A stretch of DNA of 64,000 nt from Candidatus Nitrospira neomarina (GCF_032051675.1 NZ_CP116968.1:1054001-1118000), one strand, 5' to 3'; counted from the first letter of the stretch, positions 42,886-52,702 are shown. Made by a program: numbers and translations. The notes: generated by a model from the letters alone, not told the origin.

Positions 42886-44066
42886 GCCACCATGAGACTG
42901 GCATAGCCTGGCAATGCCGCTTCTTCCTGGTGGCTCACCGCCAGGTGTGTATTTAAGAGATGAAAATGTGAGGCCGGGGATAGGGAGGTGATTCGAATGT
43001 GAGGCTCATGTCCTCCACTGGCCTTCAGGGTCTGTTGAATGTGGTCGAGAGGCGGCATAAGGCTCTGTCCGAGGGTTAAATCAGTGGTCATGAACAAATT
43101 AACCGGGGAAGATGCCGTGGCAGCAGATACGGGAAACATCTCGAAATAATATTGCAATGTGGCCAGGATTTCCTTTTCCACCTTCATTGCGGTGTATGAA
43201 GGGTAGGGAGTAGTTCCTGTGGGGTAATCTTGGTGTGCGTCAGAAGAGGGATTCCCTGACGATGTCGGACGATGATCTCTGGTCTCCCCGTGCTTCTCCG
43301 ACTCAGGATCCAGTGAAGGCCCCTGATGATCATGGGTCTCCGTTTTGATGGCAAGAGCTTTCGTGCGAATGAAGCGTGGGCTGCCATCCTGAAAGGCCAG
43401 AAATGTAAATCCCCAATGACTGATGAAGAGGAAAATGAATGGTGGCGGATGAAAGGTCCCAGAAGAGTTTTCAGCCGTGAGCCGGTCCTGGATGTTGGGG
43501 CAGTACAGATCAAAGACATCGAGCCCCGACATTCCAACAGCCGTTGGGATGAGATCTGCCTCTAAGCACAGGTTCTCATATTGTTCAATAATTTCATGGC
43601 GAATGGCCGTGCCTAACACTCTGACATGTTCTGTGGTATCCGGGGGAAGTGCATCCCTGACCGAGGTGGGCACATAGAGACCGAAGGCCAGCCGTGATTG
43701 GGAGGTATCCAGTTTAAGGTCCTGTTGAAAACGCCAATTCACCAGTGCCGTCTGCTCCGGTTTTTTTGTGGGAAAGGATGCAAAATCAAAAATGCTTGTC
43801 CGGGCGCATATATCCGGGAGACTGAGTGCAATGGAAATTGGGCGACGATAGGGCTTGGCCAGGGCCTTGAGTTGAGTAAGAAACTCATCGGTATTGGAAA
43901 TATTGAGTTTGGTCGAAGAGAGGCTAAGGACTCCCGGGGAAAGCGGGAGTCTGGCGATGTGTCGGAGCGAGCTTTTACGCCAATGTTTTTTGATTTCCAC
44001 CAGGCAGAGCTCTTCATCAGAAAGAGAGAGCGCGACGGTGGGTGCCGAGATGGGAAAAAAATGCAT
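42882..44066 (-). CDS. pilM: PilM-like actin-fold platform protein (diverged)
   Basis: 394 residues. The N-terminal part (PTVALSLSDEELCLVEIKK) and VNWRFQQDLKLD block match PilM, the cytoplasmic actin-like partner of PilN. The centre holds a long polar, His/Pro-rich insertion (about 240-295), not usual for PilM. Nucleotide-binding motifs are hard to see, so binding may be lost. It overlaps gspE by one base. Confidence 0.72.
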   Translation of the reverse strand: MHFFPISAPTVALSLSDEELCLVEIKKHWRKSSLRHIARLPLSPGVLSLSSTKLNISNTDEFLTQLKALAKPYRRPISIALSLPDICARTSIFDFASFPTKKPEQTALVNWRFQQDLKLDTSQSRLAFGLYVPTSVRDALPPDTTEHVRVLGTAIRHEIIEQYENLCLEADLIPTAVGMSGLDVFDLYCPNIQDRLTAENSSGTFHPPPFIFLFISHWGFTFLAFQDGSPRFIRTKALAIKTETHDHQGPSLDPESEKHGETRDHRPTSSGNPSSDAHQDYPTGTTPYPSYTAMKVEKEILATLQYYFEMFPVSAATASSPVNLFMTTDLTLGQSLMPPLDHIQQTLKASGGHEPHIRITSLSPASHFHLLNTHLAVSHQEEAALPGYASLMVA

Positions 44067-45793
44067 TAGATTTCCTCGATCGGAGTGACCCGATTAATTT
44101 CTTTGAGCGTCGTTTCTCCTCGGTAGACTTTCTCAAGGGCTGCTTGCCGTAGCGAGGTCATGCCCTGAGCCATCGCCGCCGTGCGAATTTCTGAAATAGA
44201 TTTCTCATTTAAAATCATTTCCTTGATGGAGTCGGTCATATCCAAAAATTCTGTAATGGCTTTTCGACCTCGGAAACCTAACCCGTGGCATTCATTGCAT
44301 CCTTTCCCTTCGAAAAAGGTCAGGTGTTTCACGTCTTCATATTCAATGCCGGATTCCTGGCATTGCTCAGGATGTATCTGAACGGGGATCCTGCAGGTTG
44401 GGCAGATGGATCGCACCAGGCGTTGGGCGAGAATGCAACTTAAGGAAGCCACGAAATTGTACGACTCAATGCCCATATTCACAAACCGGCTAATGACATC
44501 AAAGGCATTATTCGCATGCACGGTAGAAAAGACCAAATGCCCGGTGAGTGCCGATTGAATGGCAATTTGTGCCGTCTCTAAATCCCGAATTTCTCCTACC
44601 ATAATTTTATCAGGATCATGCCGCAAAATGGATCGAAGCCCTCTGGCAAATGTGAGCCCCTTTTTTTCATTGACGGGAATTTGAACGATCCCCTTTAATT
44701 GATATTCCACCGGATCTTCAATGGTAATGATCTTATCTTCGTCGGAGTGCACCTCATTGATCGCGGCATACAAGGTCGTCGTTTTTCCGCTTCCTGTGGG
44801 TCCGGTCACCAGCACCATGCCATAGGGACGGGTGATGGCTCGACGGAATCGGCGAAGGTCTTCTCCGGTATACCCCAGGGCTTCCAGGCGCAGCCCCTGG
44901 ACCCCTGCTGATATATGTTGTTTATCCAGAATTCTGATGACCACCGATTCTCCGAACACACTTGGCAAGATGGAGACCCGGAAATCAATGGTTCGGTGAT
45001 TCAGCAGCAGCTTGAACCGACCATCTTGCGGCGTACGACGTTCCGCAATGTCGAGTTCAGACATGATTTTGAGCCTGGAAATGAGAGAGGGGTGAATGCC
45101 GGTATCAAACGGATCCATGGCTAAATAGAGAACGCCATCAATCCGGAACTTGACCTCCACCGTGCGTTCCGTGGGCTCAATATGAATGTCACTCGCCTGC
45201 TTTTGCAAGGCGGTTAAGATAATCGTATTGACCAGTTTGACGACCGGGCTGAGGTCCTTGGTGATCCTTTCAACGGAGAGGATTTCTTCGCCTTTCTCGT
45301 CTTCTTTAATCAGCACTGGATCCAATTCCGCTTTGATGCGTGTGAGCACCTGGCTATTACCTTCACTATTGCTCAAGGCTTCAACGATAGCCGAGTGAGT
45401 TGTCACCACTAATCGCAACTCAAATCCCAATTGGTGCTCCAATTCATCGATCATACGCAGGTCTTGTGGTTTTGCGAGAGCGATGGTCAGAATCTGGCCT
45501 TCTTGTTCAATGGGCACGAATTCATACCGATGCATGAGTTCGACCGGAATGGTCTCCATGAGCGGTGAGGGGATACGGAATTCCTTAAGCGTATTCCATG
45601 GTAAACCATATTGATCAGCCAGGACTTGGCCGATCACCTCTTCGGTGTGGGTGCCTCGTTCTAACAAAATGGTGGGAATAGTCTGATTGGTTGATCGGGC
45701 CGTTTCGATCAACGTCTCTTTTTCCCGTTCCAGGATGAGCCCCTTTTCGACCAGGAGGTCTTCGAAGGGCATGCGTTTAACTGGTGTGGTCAT
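44066..45793 (-). CDS. gspE: GspE/PilB-type assembly ATPase
   Basis: 575 residues. An N-terminal MshEN-type domain (about 10-140) is followed by the secretion ATPase core: Walker A GPTGSGKTTT at 331-340, Asp box and Walker B (DPDKIMVGEIRD), His box (TGHLVFSTVHANN) and a four-Cys zinc site (CPTC...CNECHG). It powers pilus or pseudopilus assembly. Its MshEN domain may respond to cyclic-di-GMP, as in MshE; the residues need checking. It starts 31 bp after gspF. Confidence 0.93.
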   Translation of the reverse strand: MTTPVKRMPFEDLLVEKGLILEREKETLIETARSTNQTIPTILLERGTHTEEVIGQVLADQYGLPWNTLKEFRIPSPLMETIPVELMHRYEFVPIEQEGQILTIALAKPQDLRMIDELEHQLGFELRLVVTTHSAIVEALSNSEGNSQVLTRIKAELDPVLIKEDEKGEEILSVERITKDLSPVVKLVNTIILTALQKQASDIHIEPTERTVEVKFRIDGVLYLAMDPFDTGIHPSLISRLKIMSELDIAERRTPQDGRFKLLLNHRTIDFRVSILPSVFGESVVIRILDKQHISAGVQGLRLEALGYTGEDLRRFRRAITRPYGMVLVTGPTGSGKTTTLYAAINEVHSDEDKIITIEDPVEYQLKGIVQIPVNEKKGLTFARGLRSILRHDPDKIMVGEIRDLETAQIAIQSALTGHLVFSTVHANNAFDVISRFVNMGIESYNFVASLSCILAQRLVRSICPTCRIPVQIHPEQCQESGIEYEDVKHLTFFEGKGCNECHGLGFRGRKAITEFLDMTDSIKEMILNEKSISEIRTAAMAQGMTSLRQAALEKVYRGETTLKEINRVTPIEEI

Positions 45794-45823
45794 AATTTTT
45801 TTCTCGTTGAGGTCACTGGGTCG

Positions 45824-47029
45824 TTACACCGCTCCGGCCATTTGGAAAATAGGAAGATAGAGGGCAATGACCACCCCTCCTAAAATAACGCCAATCAGAA
45901 TGATGAACATAGGCTCGATCCATGTCATCAGTCGAGATAATTGAAAATCCAATTCTCCTTCATGAAATTCGGCGACCTCAAAAAGCATGGCTTCCAGTGA
46001 ACCGGTCGTTTCACCGACTTCAACCATTTCCAGGGTGAGGCGAGGGAGAAAGTTTTCTTTTTTTAATGCTGCGGAGAGGCTGGTACCTTCCCGAACATGA
46101 ACAATGACTGATTGGAGCGCTTTGGCAAAGACTTTATTGGGCATGGATTTCGCTGTGACTTGCAGGGCCGATAACAACGGGATTCCGCCTCCAAGAATGG
46201 TTGACAGTGTTCTGGCTAAACGAATCACTTGATTTTTTAAAAACAAGGGCCCAAGTATCGGGGCATGGAGAAATAACCAATGTATTTGCCATTGACCTTG
46301 AGGGGTGTTTTTCCACCAATAGATCACCATTCCCCCAACCCCCAGGAAAATCAGCAGTCCGATCATCCATTGAGTGGCGGAATGGGTCAGGTCAATTAAG
46401 AGCTGGGTGGCCCAGGGCAATTCCACGCGACTTTCTTGGTAAACTTCGGCAAATGACGGAAGCACAAAAAATAACAGACCCATGGTCACCAAGAGACCAA
46501 ACCCCAATAAAAATATAGGATAAATGGTCGCTTTCACGACTTTTTCCCGAACCCCAATAAGCATTTTTAAATAGGCAATATATCGGCTGAGCACTTCAGG
46601 GAGGTTGCCAGCCTGCTCCCCGGCTCGTAAGGAAGCTTGATAGAGTTCCGGAAAGTAGGTTGGGTGATGGGTCATGGCTTCGGAAATGGCCGATCCTCCT
46701 CGAATATGCTCTCGTACGGATTGCAGAGCTTGTTGAAACCCCACCTGGGTGTTTCGTTCTGCCAGAAGATCAAAGCACCGCAACATGGGCAATCCGGCTT
46801 TGAGCAGGGCTAAAAATTCCTGATTGAAAATCAGGAAATCTCTCAGTGCTAAAGGACGTTGCCGTTTTTTTCGTGAGACGATCTGCCTGGCGCCAGAGCC
46901 TGCCAGGTCCAGAACAAGCAGTCCTTGAGCCTCGAGTTGAGAGCGAAGGCTTTGAGATGTTTCGCCGTCCCCATCGGTTTCAATAATCGTTCCATCCGGA
47001 CGAGCGGCTTTGTAATGAAACCGGGGCAC
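45824..47029 (-). CDS. gspF: GspF/PilC-type inner-membrane platform protein
   Basis: 401 residues with the two T2SS_F domains of helices around three membrane spans. Motifs: FLALLKAGLPMLRCFDLL in the first half, LARTLSTILGGGIPLLSALQV in the second, and the terminal GGVVIALYLPIFQM. The length is normal. It overlaps the LysM lipoprotein gene by one base. Confidence 0.93.
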   Translation of the reverse strand: MPRFHYKAARPDGTIIETDGDGETSQSLRSQLEAQGLLVLDLAGSGARQIVSRKKRQRPLALRDFLIFNQEFLALLKAGLPMLRCFDLLAERNTQVGFQQALQSVREHIRGGSAISEAMTHHPTYFPELYQASLRAGEQAGNLPEVLSRYIAYLKMLIGVREKVVKATIYPIFLLGFGLLVTMGLLFFVLPSFAEVYQESRVELPWATQLLIDLTHSATQWMIGLLIFLGVGGMVIYWWKNTPQGQWQIHWLFLHAPILGPLFLKNQVIRLARTLSTILGGGIPLLSALQVTAKSMPNKVFAKALQSVIVHVREGTSLSAALKKENFLPRLTLEMVEVGETTGSLEAMLFEVAEFHEGELDFQLSRLMTWIEPMFIILIGVILGGVVIALYLPIFQMAGAV

Positions 47030-47961
47030 TAGGGTGACTCAGGTAAATGAGGATTGCCAAGTGAGAGTATATGTTTTGGCTCAGGGGCACTTTCCACACG
47101 ATTGTCCTGTACGGGAAGGCTTTCATGTTGTACCGGTTCAACCAGGGCCTCTGGGATGGCAGGAGAATCCGCTGGCTCACTTGAATGCCTCGAAGTGCTT
47201 ACCGCGTTCGGCTGAGAGGCCATCGGAGAGGTGACCTGAATTTTGAATCCGGTCATAATCACGTCGGAATCGAGGTCATTCCATTCATGTAATTGGGCAA
47301 TGGAGACATCATACATTTGGGATAATTTCCAGAGGGAGTCGCCACTTTGAATGACGATCCGTCCTTGGGAATCCGGCATGCGTTTATTCACGGACACGGA
47401 TGGTGGTTTGGGCATTGAGTGTTTTGTTTGCAGGGGTTGTCCCTTACCTGAGGACTTGTGGAGTTCCTGTTTAATCAACGTGATATCAGAGGAAAGCTGT
47501 TTCATGCTCGCCATAATGTGCTGGAATGATTGGTTGAGGATTTGAATATCCGACACGAGCTGCGTGGTATCCGGCATGCTGGCAACCTGGCCCTCAAGTT
47601 CCATGTTGTGTTTTCGCAGTTGATCTCGCTCGGCCTGAGTGTCCAGAAGTTCTCCACGAATATGTTGCAGCTCAAGCCCTTGATCCTGTTCCCGATGCTG
47701 AATGGATTGCGTATGGCCTCTCAGCGATTGCAGTTCACCTGCTTGTTTGGCCATGAGAATTTTTAATGCCCCTAGTTCAGCCCGTAAGTTTTCATTTTCT
47801 ATCCTGGCTTCCTGAAGGAGCACCTGTTGGTGAGAATTCTGGGAGACATACTCTATCGATGAATCGACCGCGACCGGTTTGGTCGGTTTTTGAGCACAGC
47901 CGCCTAAAATCAGGATAAATGTTCCGCTCAGAATCATGTGCGTCCAATGTTTACATTTCAT
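47029..47961 (-). CDS. Coiled-coil LysM lipoprotein of the secretion cluster
   Basis: 310 residues. Signal peptide with lipobox L-G-G-C22, a coiled coil (about 45-160), and a LysM domain (SGDSLWKLSQMYDVSIAQLHEW) that should bind peptidoglycan; the tail is Pro/Ser-rich. It probably anchors the machine to the cell wall, a role like FimV/TsaP, by inference. It lies between the pilin genes and gspF in a tight operon. Confidence 0.82.
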   Translation of the reverse strand: MKCKHWTHMILSGTFILILGGCAQKPTKPVAVDSSIEYVSQNSHQQVLLQEARIENENLRAELGALKILMAKQAGELQSLRGHTQSIQHREQDQGLELQHIRGELLDTQAERDQLRKHNMELEGQVASMPDTTQLVSDIQILNQSFQHIMASMKQLSSDITLIKQELHKSSGKGQPLQTKHSMPKPPSVSVNKRMPDSQGRIVIQSGDSLWKLSQMYDVSIAQLHEWNDLDSDVIMTGFKIQVTSPMASQPNAVSTSRHSSEPADSPAIPEALVEPVQHESLPVQDNRVESAPEPKHILSLGNPHLPESP

Positions 47962-47968
47962 TTGCTAC

Positions 47969-48376
47969 CTACCATTCTGTATAGGGAGTGCCATCCAGCG
48001 CTTCGCCGGCACTCCCACTTTTAACATCAAATATTCCAGCAGGAGAGTCCTCGCCCTCCTCCTGTTCTTCATAAATTTCGGTCCATGTGGTCGAGGAGTG
48101 GGTAAAAGGATCCACGGGAATGGCCCGAAGATACTTCTCTTCCACCAGGTCCTCTAAGGTCGCCGGATATTCCTTTCTGTCCGCATAAAATTGATCAATA
48201 ACCGCTCGCATGGTGAATAAATTCTGCTTCAGAGCCGCTTCCTTGGCTTTTATTGCCGTATGTTGAAACGTGGGAATCGCGATGGAAACCAGAATCCCCA
48301 CGATTGCCACGACAATCATGAGCTCGAGTAAAGTGTAGCCCTTTTTGCCAAAAACTACAAAGTGGGTCATTACCAT
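47969..48376 (-). CDS. Type II/IV pseudopilin, GspG-like
   Basis: 135 residues. Prepilin motif GKKG-YTLLELMIVVAIVGILVSIAIP with Glu at +5 after the cleavage site, then a helix with KEAALKQNLFTMRAVIDQFYAD, typical of the major pseudopilin GspG; it ends DGTPYTEW. It overlaps the upstream pilin gene by 7 bp; ATG at 48370 is an equally good start. Confidence 0.9.
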   Translation of the reverse strand: MVMTHFVVFGKKGYTLLELMIVVAIVGILVSIAIPTFQHTAIKAKEAALKQNLFTMRAVIDQFYADRKEYPATLEDLVEEKYLRAIPVDPFTHSSTTWTEIYEEQEEGEDSPAGIFDVKSGSAGEALDGTPYTEW

Positions 48377-48939
48377 TCACGATAGGGGGTCCCGTCAATT
48401 GCCTTTTTTTCGCTGGTGGTATAGATGTCAAAGACATCTTCCCCGCACCACCGGGATTCGTCTGGTTCATCCTGGAAACACCGGAGCCCCCATTCCGTGG
48501 TCTCTGTTATTGGATCCAAGGGGATTTTCCGGAGGTATCGTTTAATTTCCGATTGCTCCCCGAGTTGGGCTTTTTCGCCGGTTAATTTCACCTTTAGGAG
48601 AGTTTCTAAGGTCTTAGGGTAACCGGTTACTCCCGTGGACTCTTGGCACGTCGTCACGTTTTCCACGCAGAGTTTTCCCGTACGCACAGTCCCATCTCTC
48701 GCCCAATCCTGTTGAAATGCATCAATAGCGGTTCGTACCGTTCGTAAGGTGTGGCGAAGCTCCAACTCTTGCGACCGTTTAATGCTGACTTTCGCAATGG
48801 GTAGGGCGACGGAGGCTAATATGAACATAATGACCAACGTGACCAAGAGTTCGATTAAGGTTACCCCCTCTTGAGCCGGCGAGGATTTATTCCACCAACA
48901 CTCTGCCATGTTCCACCATGACCGGGATAGATTGGCCAT
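48370..48939 (-). CDS. Second pseudopilin, GspG/OxpG-like
   Basis: 189 residues. Leader cleavage site EG-VTLIELLVTLVI with Glu at +5. The C-terminal half has several Cys (CVENVTTCQES, RCFQDEPDESRWCGED), so disulfides are likely after export. Both this and the next pseudopilin end with DGTPYREW/TEW. It starts inside the end of the secretin gene; an ATG at 48909 would give a more usual short leader. Confidence 0.85.
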   Translation of the reverse strand: MANLSRSWWNMAECWWNKSSPAQEGVTLIELLVTLVIMFILASVALPIAKVSIKRSQELELRHTLRTVRTAIDAFQQDWARDGTVRTGKLCVENVTTCQESTGVTGYPKTLETLLKVKLTGEKAQLGEQSEIKRYLRKIPLDPITETTEWGLRCFQDEPDESRWCGEDVFDIYTTSEKKAIDGTPYREW

Positions 48940-51271
48940 TGGCTCCCAAGAACGTTGATTGTTGAATGTGAATGTTTGAGTTTCCAGTCCCGGTGGCTTC
49001 GAACGTCACCGTGGCAAGTGAGCCACTCCCTTGGACGGCTGTTTCCTCCTGACCCATTTGAAGAACCAATTGTCCTAAATGTGGCACGGCGGAAACGGTC
49101 ATACTTGGAACCATCTGCTGAGATGTCCATACTGTCCCTTCATTGGCCTGCGCAAAGGAAAGCACCGCTGGGTCATAGGTCAGCGTGAGAGAGGTTTTTC
49201 CGACCGATGACAGGTTTTCCCCTTGAATGGTGATGGATATTTGATCTCCGACTTTAACTGACGTAGCGGTCGGCAGGACTTGTAGACGTGGTCTATCGGT
49301 CATAGACGGGGATGCATCCACCGAGCCTGGTTCCACGGATGTTGAAAGGGGTGTCTTACCCTCAGTTAATGAGGAGTCTTTGGGGAACGCTGTCGATTCG
49401 GAAGAATCGGTCGTGTCTGGGAGCAAGTCCTGGGTGTTCAGAAGAGACACAGCCGGATTAGGTTGTGAAAACATCGGCTTCGTGCTGTACTGGTTGCTTG
49501 TGCCTGACCACATCGTGTGCTTCGCTAATTGTGGCGGTGTGACGCTGCGGACGATGTGCGGTGTAATGACCAAAATGACTTCGGTCACAACTTTATTGGT
49601 ATTGGTGTTACTAAAGAGTTCCCCAAGGACGGGAATGTCATCGACTCCGGGTACGGAATCCCGCGTCTTTGTGTTGTCCTCTGAAAGGAGCCCGCCGAGA
49701 ACGACAGTTTCACCATCCCGCATATTGAGCGCCGTGTCCGCGGTACGGGTTCCAAACTTGAATTGGGTAATTAGGGGAGAAGCTTGAAGAATGACCCGCT
49801 CGCCGAGCCGTGTGACTTCTATTTGCAATCGAAGGGAAATGGTTCTGTTTAAATGCACGGTCGGTTCAACGGTAAGTTTGATGCCCGTATCCTTAAACTC
49901 AATGGAGGTCACGGTTGAAGTCGTAGGAACGGCACCCGTGGACGCCTGTCCCGGTAAGACATTGGTGGTTGAGAGAAGAATGGGCTGCTTATCTCCGACA
50001 TTGATGGAAGCCTTTTCATTATTGAGCACTCTGAGTTTAGGCGAAGCCAGAGTTTTGGCCTGAGACTCCTGTTTGAAAAAATTCAATAACACACTGCTGG
50101 GAAATCGAAATAGGAAAGACTCCTGACCAATGTCTGTCAATTGTTTGAACGAAAATGTTGATGGAAGGGAAAAGGCGGCGGAATTCGGAGACTCAGTGCC
50201 TGGTGGGAAAATACCAAATCCCGCCTCTTTGGCAAACTGTAAACCCAGGTTTTGGGTGTTGGTACGGTTGACTTCCAAAACCTCCACTTCAAAAAGGACT
50301 TCCGAGTCGTTACGATCATTGGCCAGGATGATCTGTTCCGCCAGACCGACTTTGTCCGGTTCGTCCCGGATGACCACCGTGTTCAAGGGCTCGTTCACAT
50401 AGACGCGTTTCGTTTCTAAAATCGTACGAAGCAAGTTCGCCATGTCTTTGGCTTTCGCATTGGAGAGATAAAATGTGCGAATTTGCAGGTCATCATATTG
50501 CTCCCGTTTTTGTTTGGTATCGGGGATGACCAGGAGCCGGTCAGGGCCTACCCGCTTGGCAAACAGTTGATTGGTCGTCAAAATGAGATTCAAGGCTTCA
50601 TCAAACGGCGTGTCCTTCGTGAAAATAGTCACCAGGTCATCTCGCACATCCTTATCGAATAAAATATCGATATTGGCGGTTCTTGCTAAAATTTCAAAGA
50701 CTTGTTTGAGTCGGGTATTCTGGAAGCGAAGGGTTACGGGCTCCGCCGAGCCACCGATGGCTTGCGTGGCTTTCTGCAATTGGACCACTCTGGTGATGCC
50801 TTCAACAGCTTCTACCAGACCGTGATCCAATTCGACGGCGGATTCATAGAGTTGCAAAGACTCGTCATATCGTCCGAGACTTTCCATACTTTTGGCGTCC
50901 AATAAGATTTGTTGGGCTGTTTTGGAACGCCAGACATCGTTGAGGGCTGTATGGTACTCATTCTTTTCAGGATCAAGCCCTACAGCTATTTGGAATTCCT
51001 GAAGAGCTTCTCCAACTTTCTGCTCTTTCAACATTTGCTTCCCACGGGAGAAATGTTGTTCTGCCGCCCGGAGTTTTACCCTTTTCAGTTTTTCATTAAG
51101 TTCGGTATTAAAGGGGTCTATTCGAACGGCTTCCCGGTAGGCCGCCACGGCCCCGTCGAAATCGCCCTTTTGCTCAAGTTCATCTCCAAGCTGGGTTTCA
51201 CGAAGAGTGCAGGACATCAGAGCCATCATTAAGACCATGGCCAACAGGCAAAACGAATTCAATCTAAGCAT
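48887..51271 (-). CDS. gspD: Secretin (GspD/PilQ-type) lipoprotein with TPR and cohesin-like domains
   Basis: 794 residues. Lipobox A-L-M-S-C21; tetratricopeptide repeats (about 25-160); an STN/N0 domain (VTLRFQNTRLKQVFEILA); an N1 domain (FYLSNAKAKDMANLL); the secretin core (about 350-590, including RDGETVVLGGLL and VPGVDDIPVLGELF); then a Pro/Ser-rich linker and a beta-sandwich tail (about 680-794) resembling cohesin (VGDQISITIQGENL, LTLTYDPAVLSF). The outer-membrane pore thus has both a periplasmic TPR arm and an extra tail. The arrangement is known in Geobacter-type systems, from memory. Confidence 0.9.
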   Translation of the reverse strand: MLRLNSFCLLAMVLMMALMSCTLRETQLGDELEQKGDFDGAVAAYREAVRIDPFNTELNEKLKRVKLRAAEQHFSRGKQMLKEQKVGEALQEFQIAVGLDPEKNEYHTALNDVWRSKTAQQILLDAKSMESLGRYDESLQLYESAVELDHGLVEAVEGITRVVQLQKATQAIGGSAEPVTLRFQNTRLKQVFEILARTANIDILFDKDVRDDLVTIFTKDTPFDEALNLILTTNQLFAKRVGPDRLLVIPDTKQKREQYDDLQIRTFYLSNAKAKDMANLLRTILETKRVYVNEPLNTVVIRDEPDKVGLAEQIILANDRNDSEVLFEVEVLEVNRTNTQNLGLQFAKEAGFGIFPPGTESPNSAAFSLPSTFSFKQLTDIGQESFLFRFPSSVLLNFFKQESQAKTLASPKLRVLNNEKASINVGDKQPILLSTTNVLPGQASTGAVPTTSTVTSIEFKDTGIKLTVEPTVHLNRTISLRLQIEVTRLGERVILQASPLITQFKFGTRTADTALNMRDGETVVLGGLLSEDNTKTRDSVPGVDDIPVLGELFSNTNTNKVVTEVILVITPHIVRSVTPPQLAKHTMWSGTSNQYSTKPMFSQPNPAVSLLNTQDLLPDTTDSSESTAFPKDSSLTEGKTPLSTSVEPGSVDASPSMTDRPRLQVLPTATSVKVGDQISITIQGENLSSVGKTSLTLTYDPAVLSFAQANEGTVWTSQQMVPSMTVSAVPHLGQLVLQMGQEETAVQGSGSLATVTFEATGTGNSNIHIQQSTFLGANGQSIPVMVEHGRVLVE

Positions 51272-51604
51272 TGGAACCTTCGCTATATTTTATGAGAATG
51301 ACGGGGGGGTAAGACAGAAGAAATCAAAAAACCTCCTGAACATAGCATATCTGTCAAGTTCGAGCTAGAGATACCTGCTCGTTTCTTTAAGCTACTCTAA
51401 TTTCTGTATCGGATATCTCTTCGTCAATATTGAGCCTGGAAATTTTTTCAGAAAATAAAAGGGTGTGTTTAGGTAGGTCTTAACGAGCCATGGGAAGGTT
51501 TTTATACGCTCCATGGGGGATTACCGCTCCTTGAAGTACCCGAGGGATGTTGGAATAAGAGCATTATCACACATAATCGTTACGGAAACTCTAATGGTTT
51601 AATC
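51272..51604. other. Gene-free region
   Basis: 333 bp between the upstream pseudopilin-like gene and the secretin gene. It probably contains the main promoter of the secretion operon on the leftward strand, but no clear boxes stand out. No gene was seen. Confidence 0.35.
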
Positions 51605-52246
51605 CTACTGAAAAGTTGGGGTTTCCTCTGCTGGGGCTTCTGTTGATGGAGCCTGAACCGGGGAAGTTGTCGAAGGAGTATCACCTAGGGAAGTTTCCCC
51701 TGAAGGAGATGTGTTCGGTGGGGGAGCACAGTTGGTCGGCGCATTGGGATTGAGCGGGTTGACCTGGCAGTTGGTGCTTCCCTTGGCTTCGAAGCGGATG
51801 GCTTGGTACGTCTTGGCACCCTTGAAGATATCCTGGTTATATGGGGTCTCGGTGCTGGTACTTCTGACTCCGTGAATCTCCTGGCCGATTTTTATTAGCG
51901 CAAACTTGTTTCCGGTTATGGGATCGGCGTAGGCCTTCCGGAGATACCGTTTGGGTGATTTCTTCGTTAATTCTTCAAGCGTTCGCGGCCATTGGTTGGG
52001 TCGTGTGGCCTTTTGAAATTCCCAGTCCCTCACAAATCGCTCAATGGCTATGGCAATACTGGTCCCACGAAATTGTAGCTCAGCCTCTCGATCCCGTTGC
52101 ATGATGACCGACCACTGTTGAGTGACTTCCATGGTGGAAATGGACATGACGACAACCAGCATCATGACGAAGAGGTAGGTGACCCCATTCTGGTTCGCGA
52201 GAGAGGCCATCCGGTTTTCCGAATATTCCTTGAAAAATTTTCTCAT
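51605..52246 (-). CDS. Atypical pseudopilin lacking Glu5
   Basis: 213 residues (ATG at 52210 would give 201). The N-terminus has the hydrophobic prepilin-like helix NG-VTYLFVMMLVVVMSISTMEV; the residue at +5 after the supposed cleavage is Phe, not Glu. A domain with RDREAELQFRGTSIAIAIERF and GNKFALIKIG matches pseudopilin-type proteins, followed by a Pro/Thr-rich tail with Cys. In type II systems the tip component GspK also lacks Glu5, so a tip role is conceivable. Confidence 0.7.
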   Translation of the reverse strand: MRKFFKEYSENRMASLANQNGVTYLFVMMLVVVMSISTMEVTQQWSVIMQRDREAELQFRGTSIAIAIERFVRDWEFQKATRPNQWPRTLEELTKKSPKRYLRKAYADPITGNKFALIKIGQEIHGVRSTSTETPYNQDIFKGAKTYQAIRFEAKGSTNCQVNPLNPNAPTNCAPPPNTSPSGETSLGDTPSTTSPVQAPSTEAPAEETPTFQ

Positions 52247-52312
52247 TGCTGTCTGCGCGTGGGGGTGCCGGCATCAGTTTTATGACCACTGTGCCATGGG
52301 GTTGGGTGTGGG

Positions 52313-52702
52313 TTACTTGCGGATAATCAGCCGTCTTCGTCCTTTCTCTGTTATGAGCACCCAACCAAATATTAAAAAGGCGGCACCAAAGGTATCGGCA
52401 ACGAGATCCAAAATGTCAGCCTGACGCTGAGGGACAAACCATTGATGGATCTCATCGGAAATCCCGAACGCAATGACGCAGATGATAGCAAGGCCCATAT
52501 TTCCCGCGTGCGGGGTCGTATATTTGAATGCACGATAGAGCAAAATCCCGAGTACGCCATATTCGCAGGCATGTAAAAATTTATCATTAATATTGAACAT
52601 AAAGGAAGGGAGGTGGAGGTGTTGGCCAGGATTGGATTGAGAGGAGAGATACACAATAGCGAGCGCATAGAGGATCACTGGTCCCCAATACTTCAATATC
52701 AC
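52313..52702 (-). CDS. VanZ-family membrane protein
   Basis: 129 residues with four helices. Signature blocks: DKFLHACEYGVLGILLYRAF and SDEIHQWFVPQRQADILDLVADTFGA. VanZ-like proteins are named after a teicoplanin-resistance factor; most bacterial members have no known role. Located 67 bp downstream of nothing obvious on its strand and 66 bp upstream of the atypical pseudopilin. Confidence 0.9.
   Translation of the reverse strand: MILKYWGPVILYALAIVYLSSQSNPGQHLHLPSFMFNINDKFLHACEYGVLGILLYRAFKYTTPHAGNMGLAIICVIAFGISDEIHQWFVPQRQADILDLVADTFGAAFLIFGWVLITEKGRRRLIIRK

Noticed and set aside
48621-48632. GTAACCGGTTAC palindrome similar to the LexA-like operator core
   Set aside because: It lies within a pseudopilin coding sequence and lacks the 3-bp centre, so is probably chance.
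49380-50063. Rightward frames of 90 to 135 codons
   Set aside because: Antisense shadows of the secretin gene.
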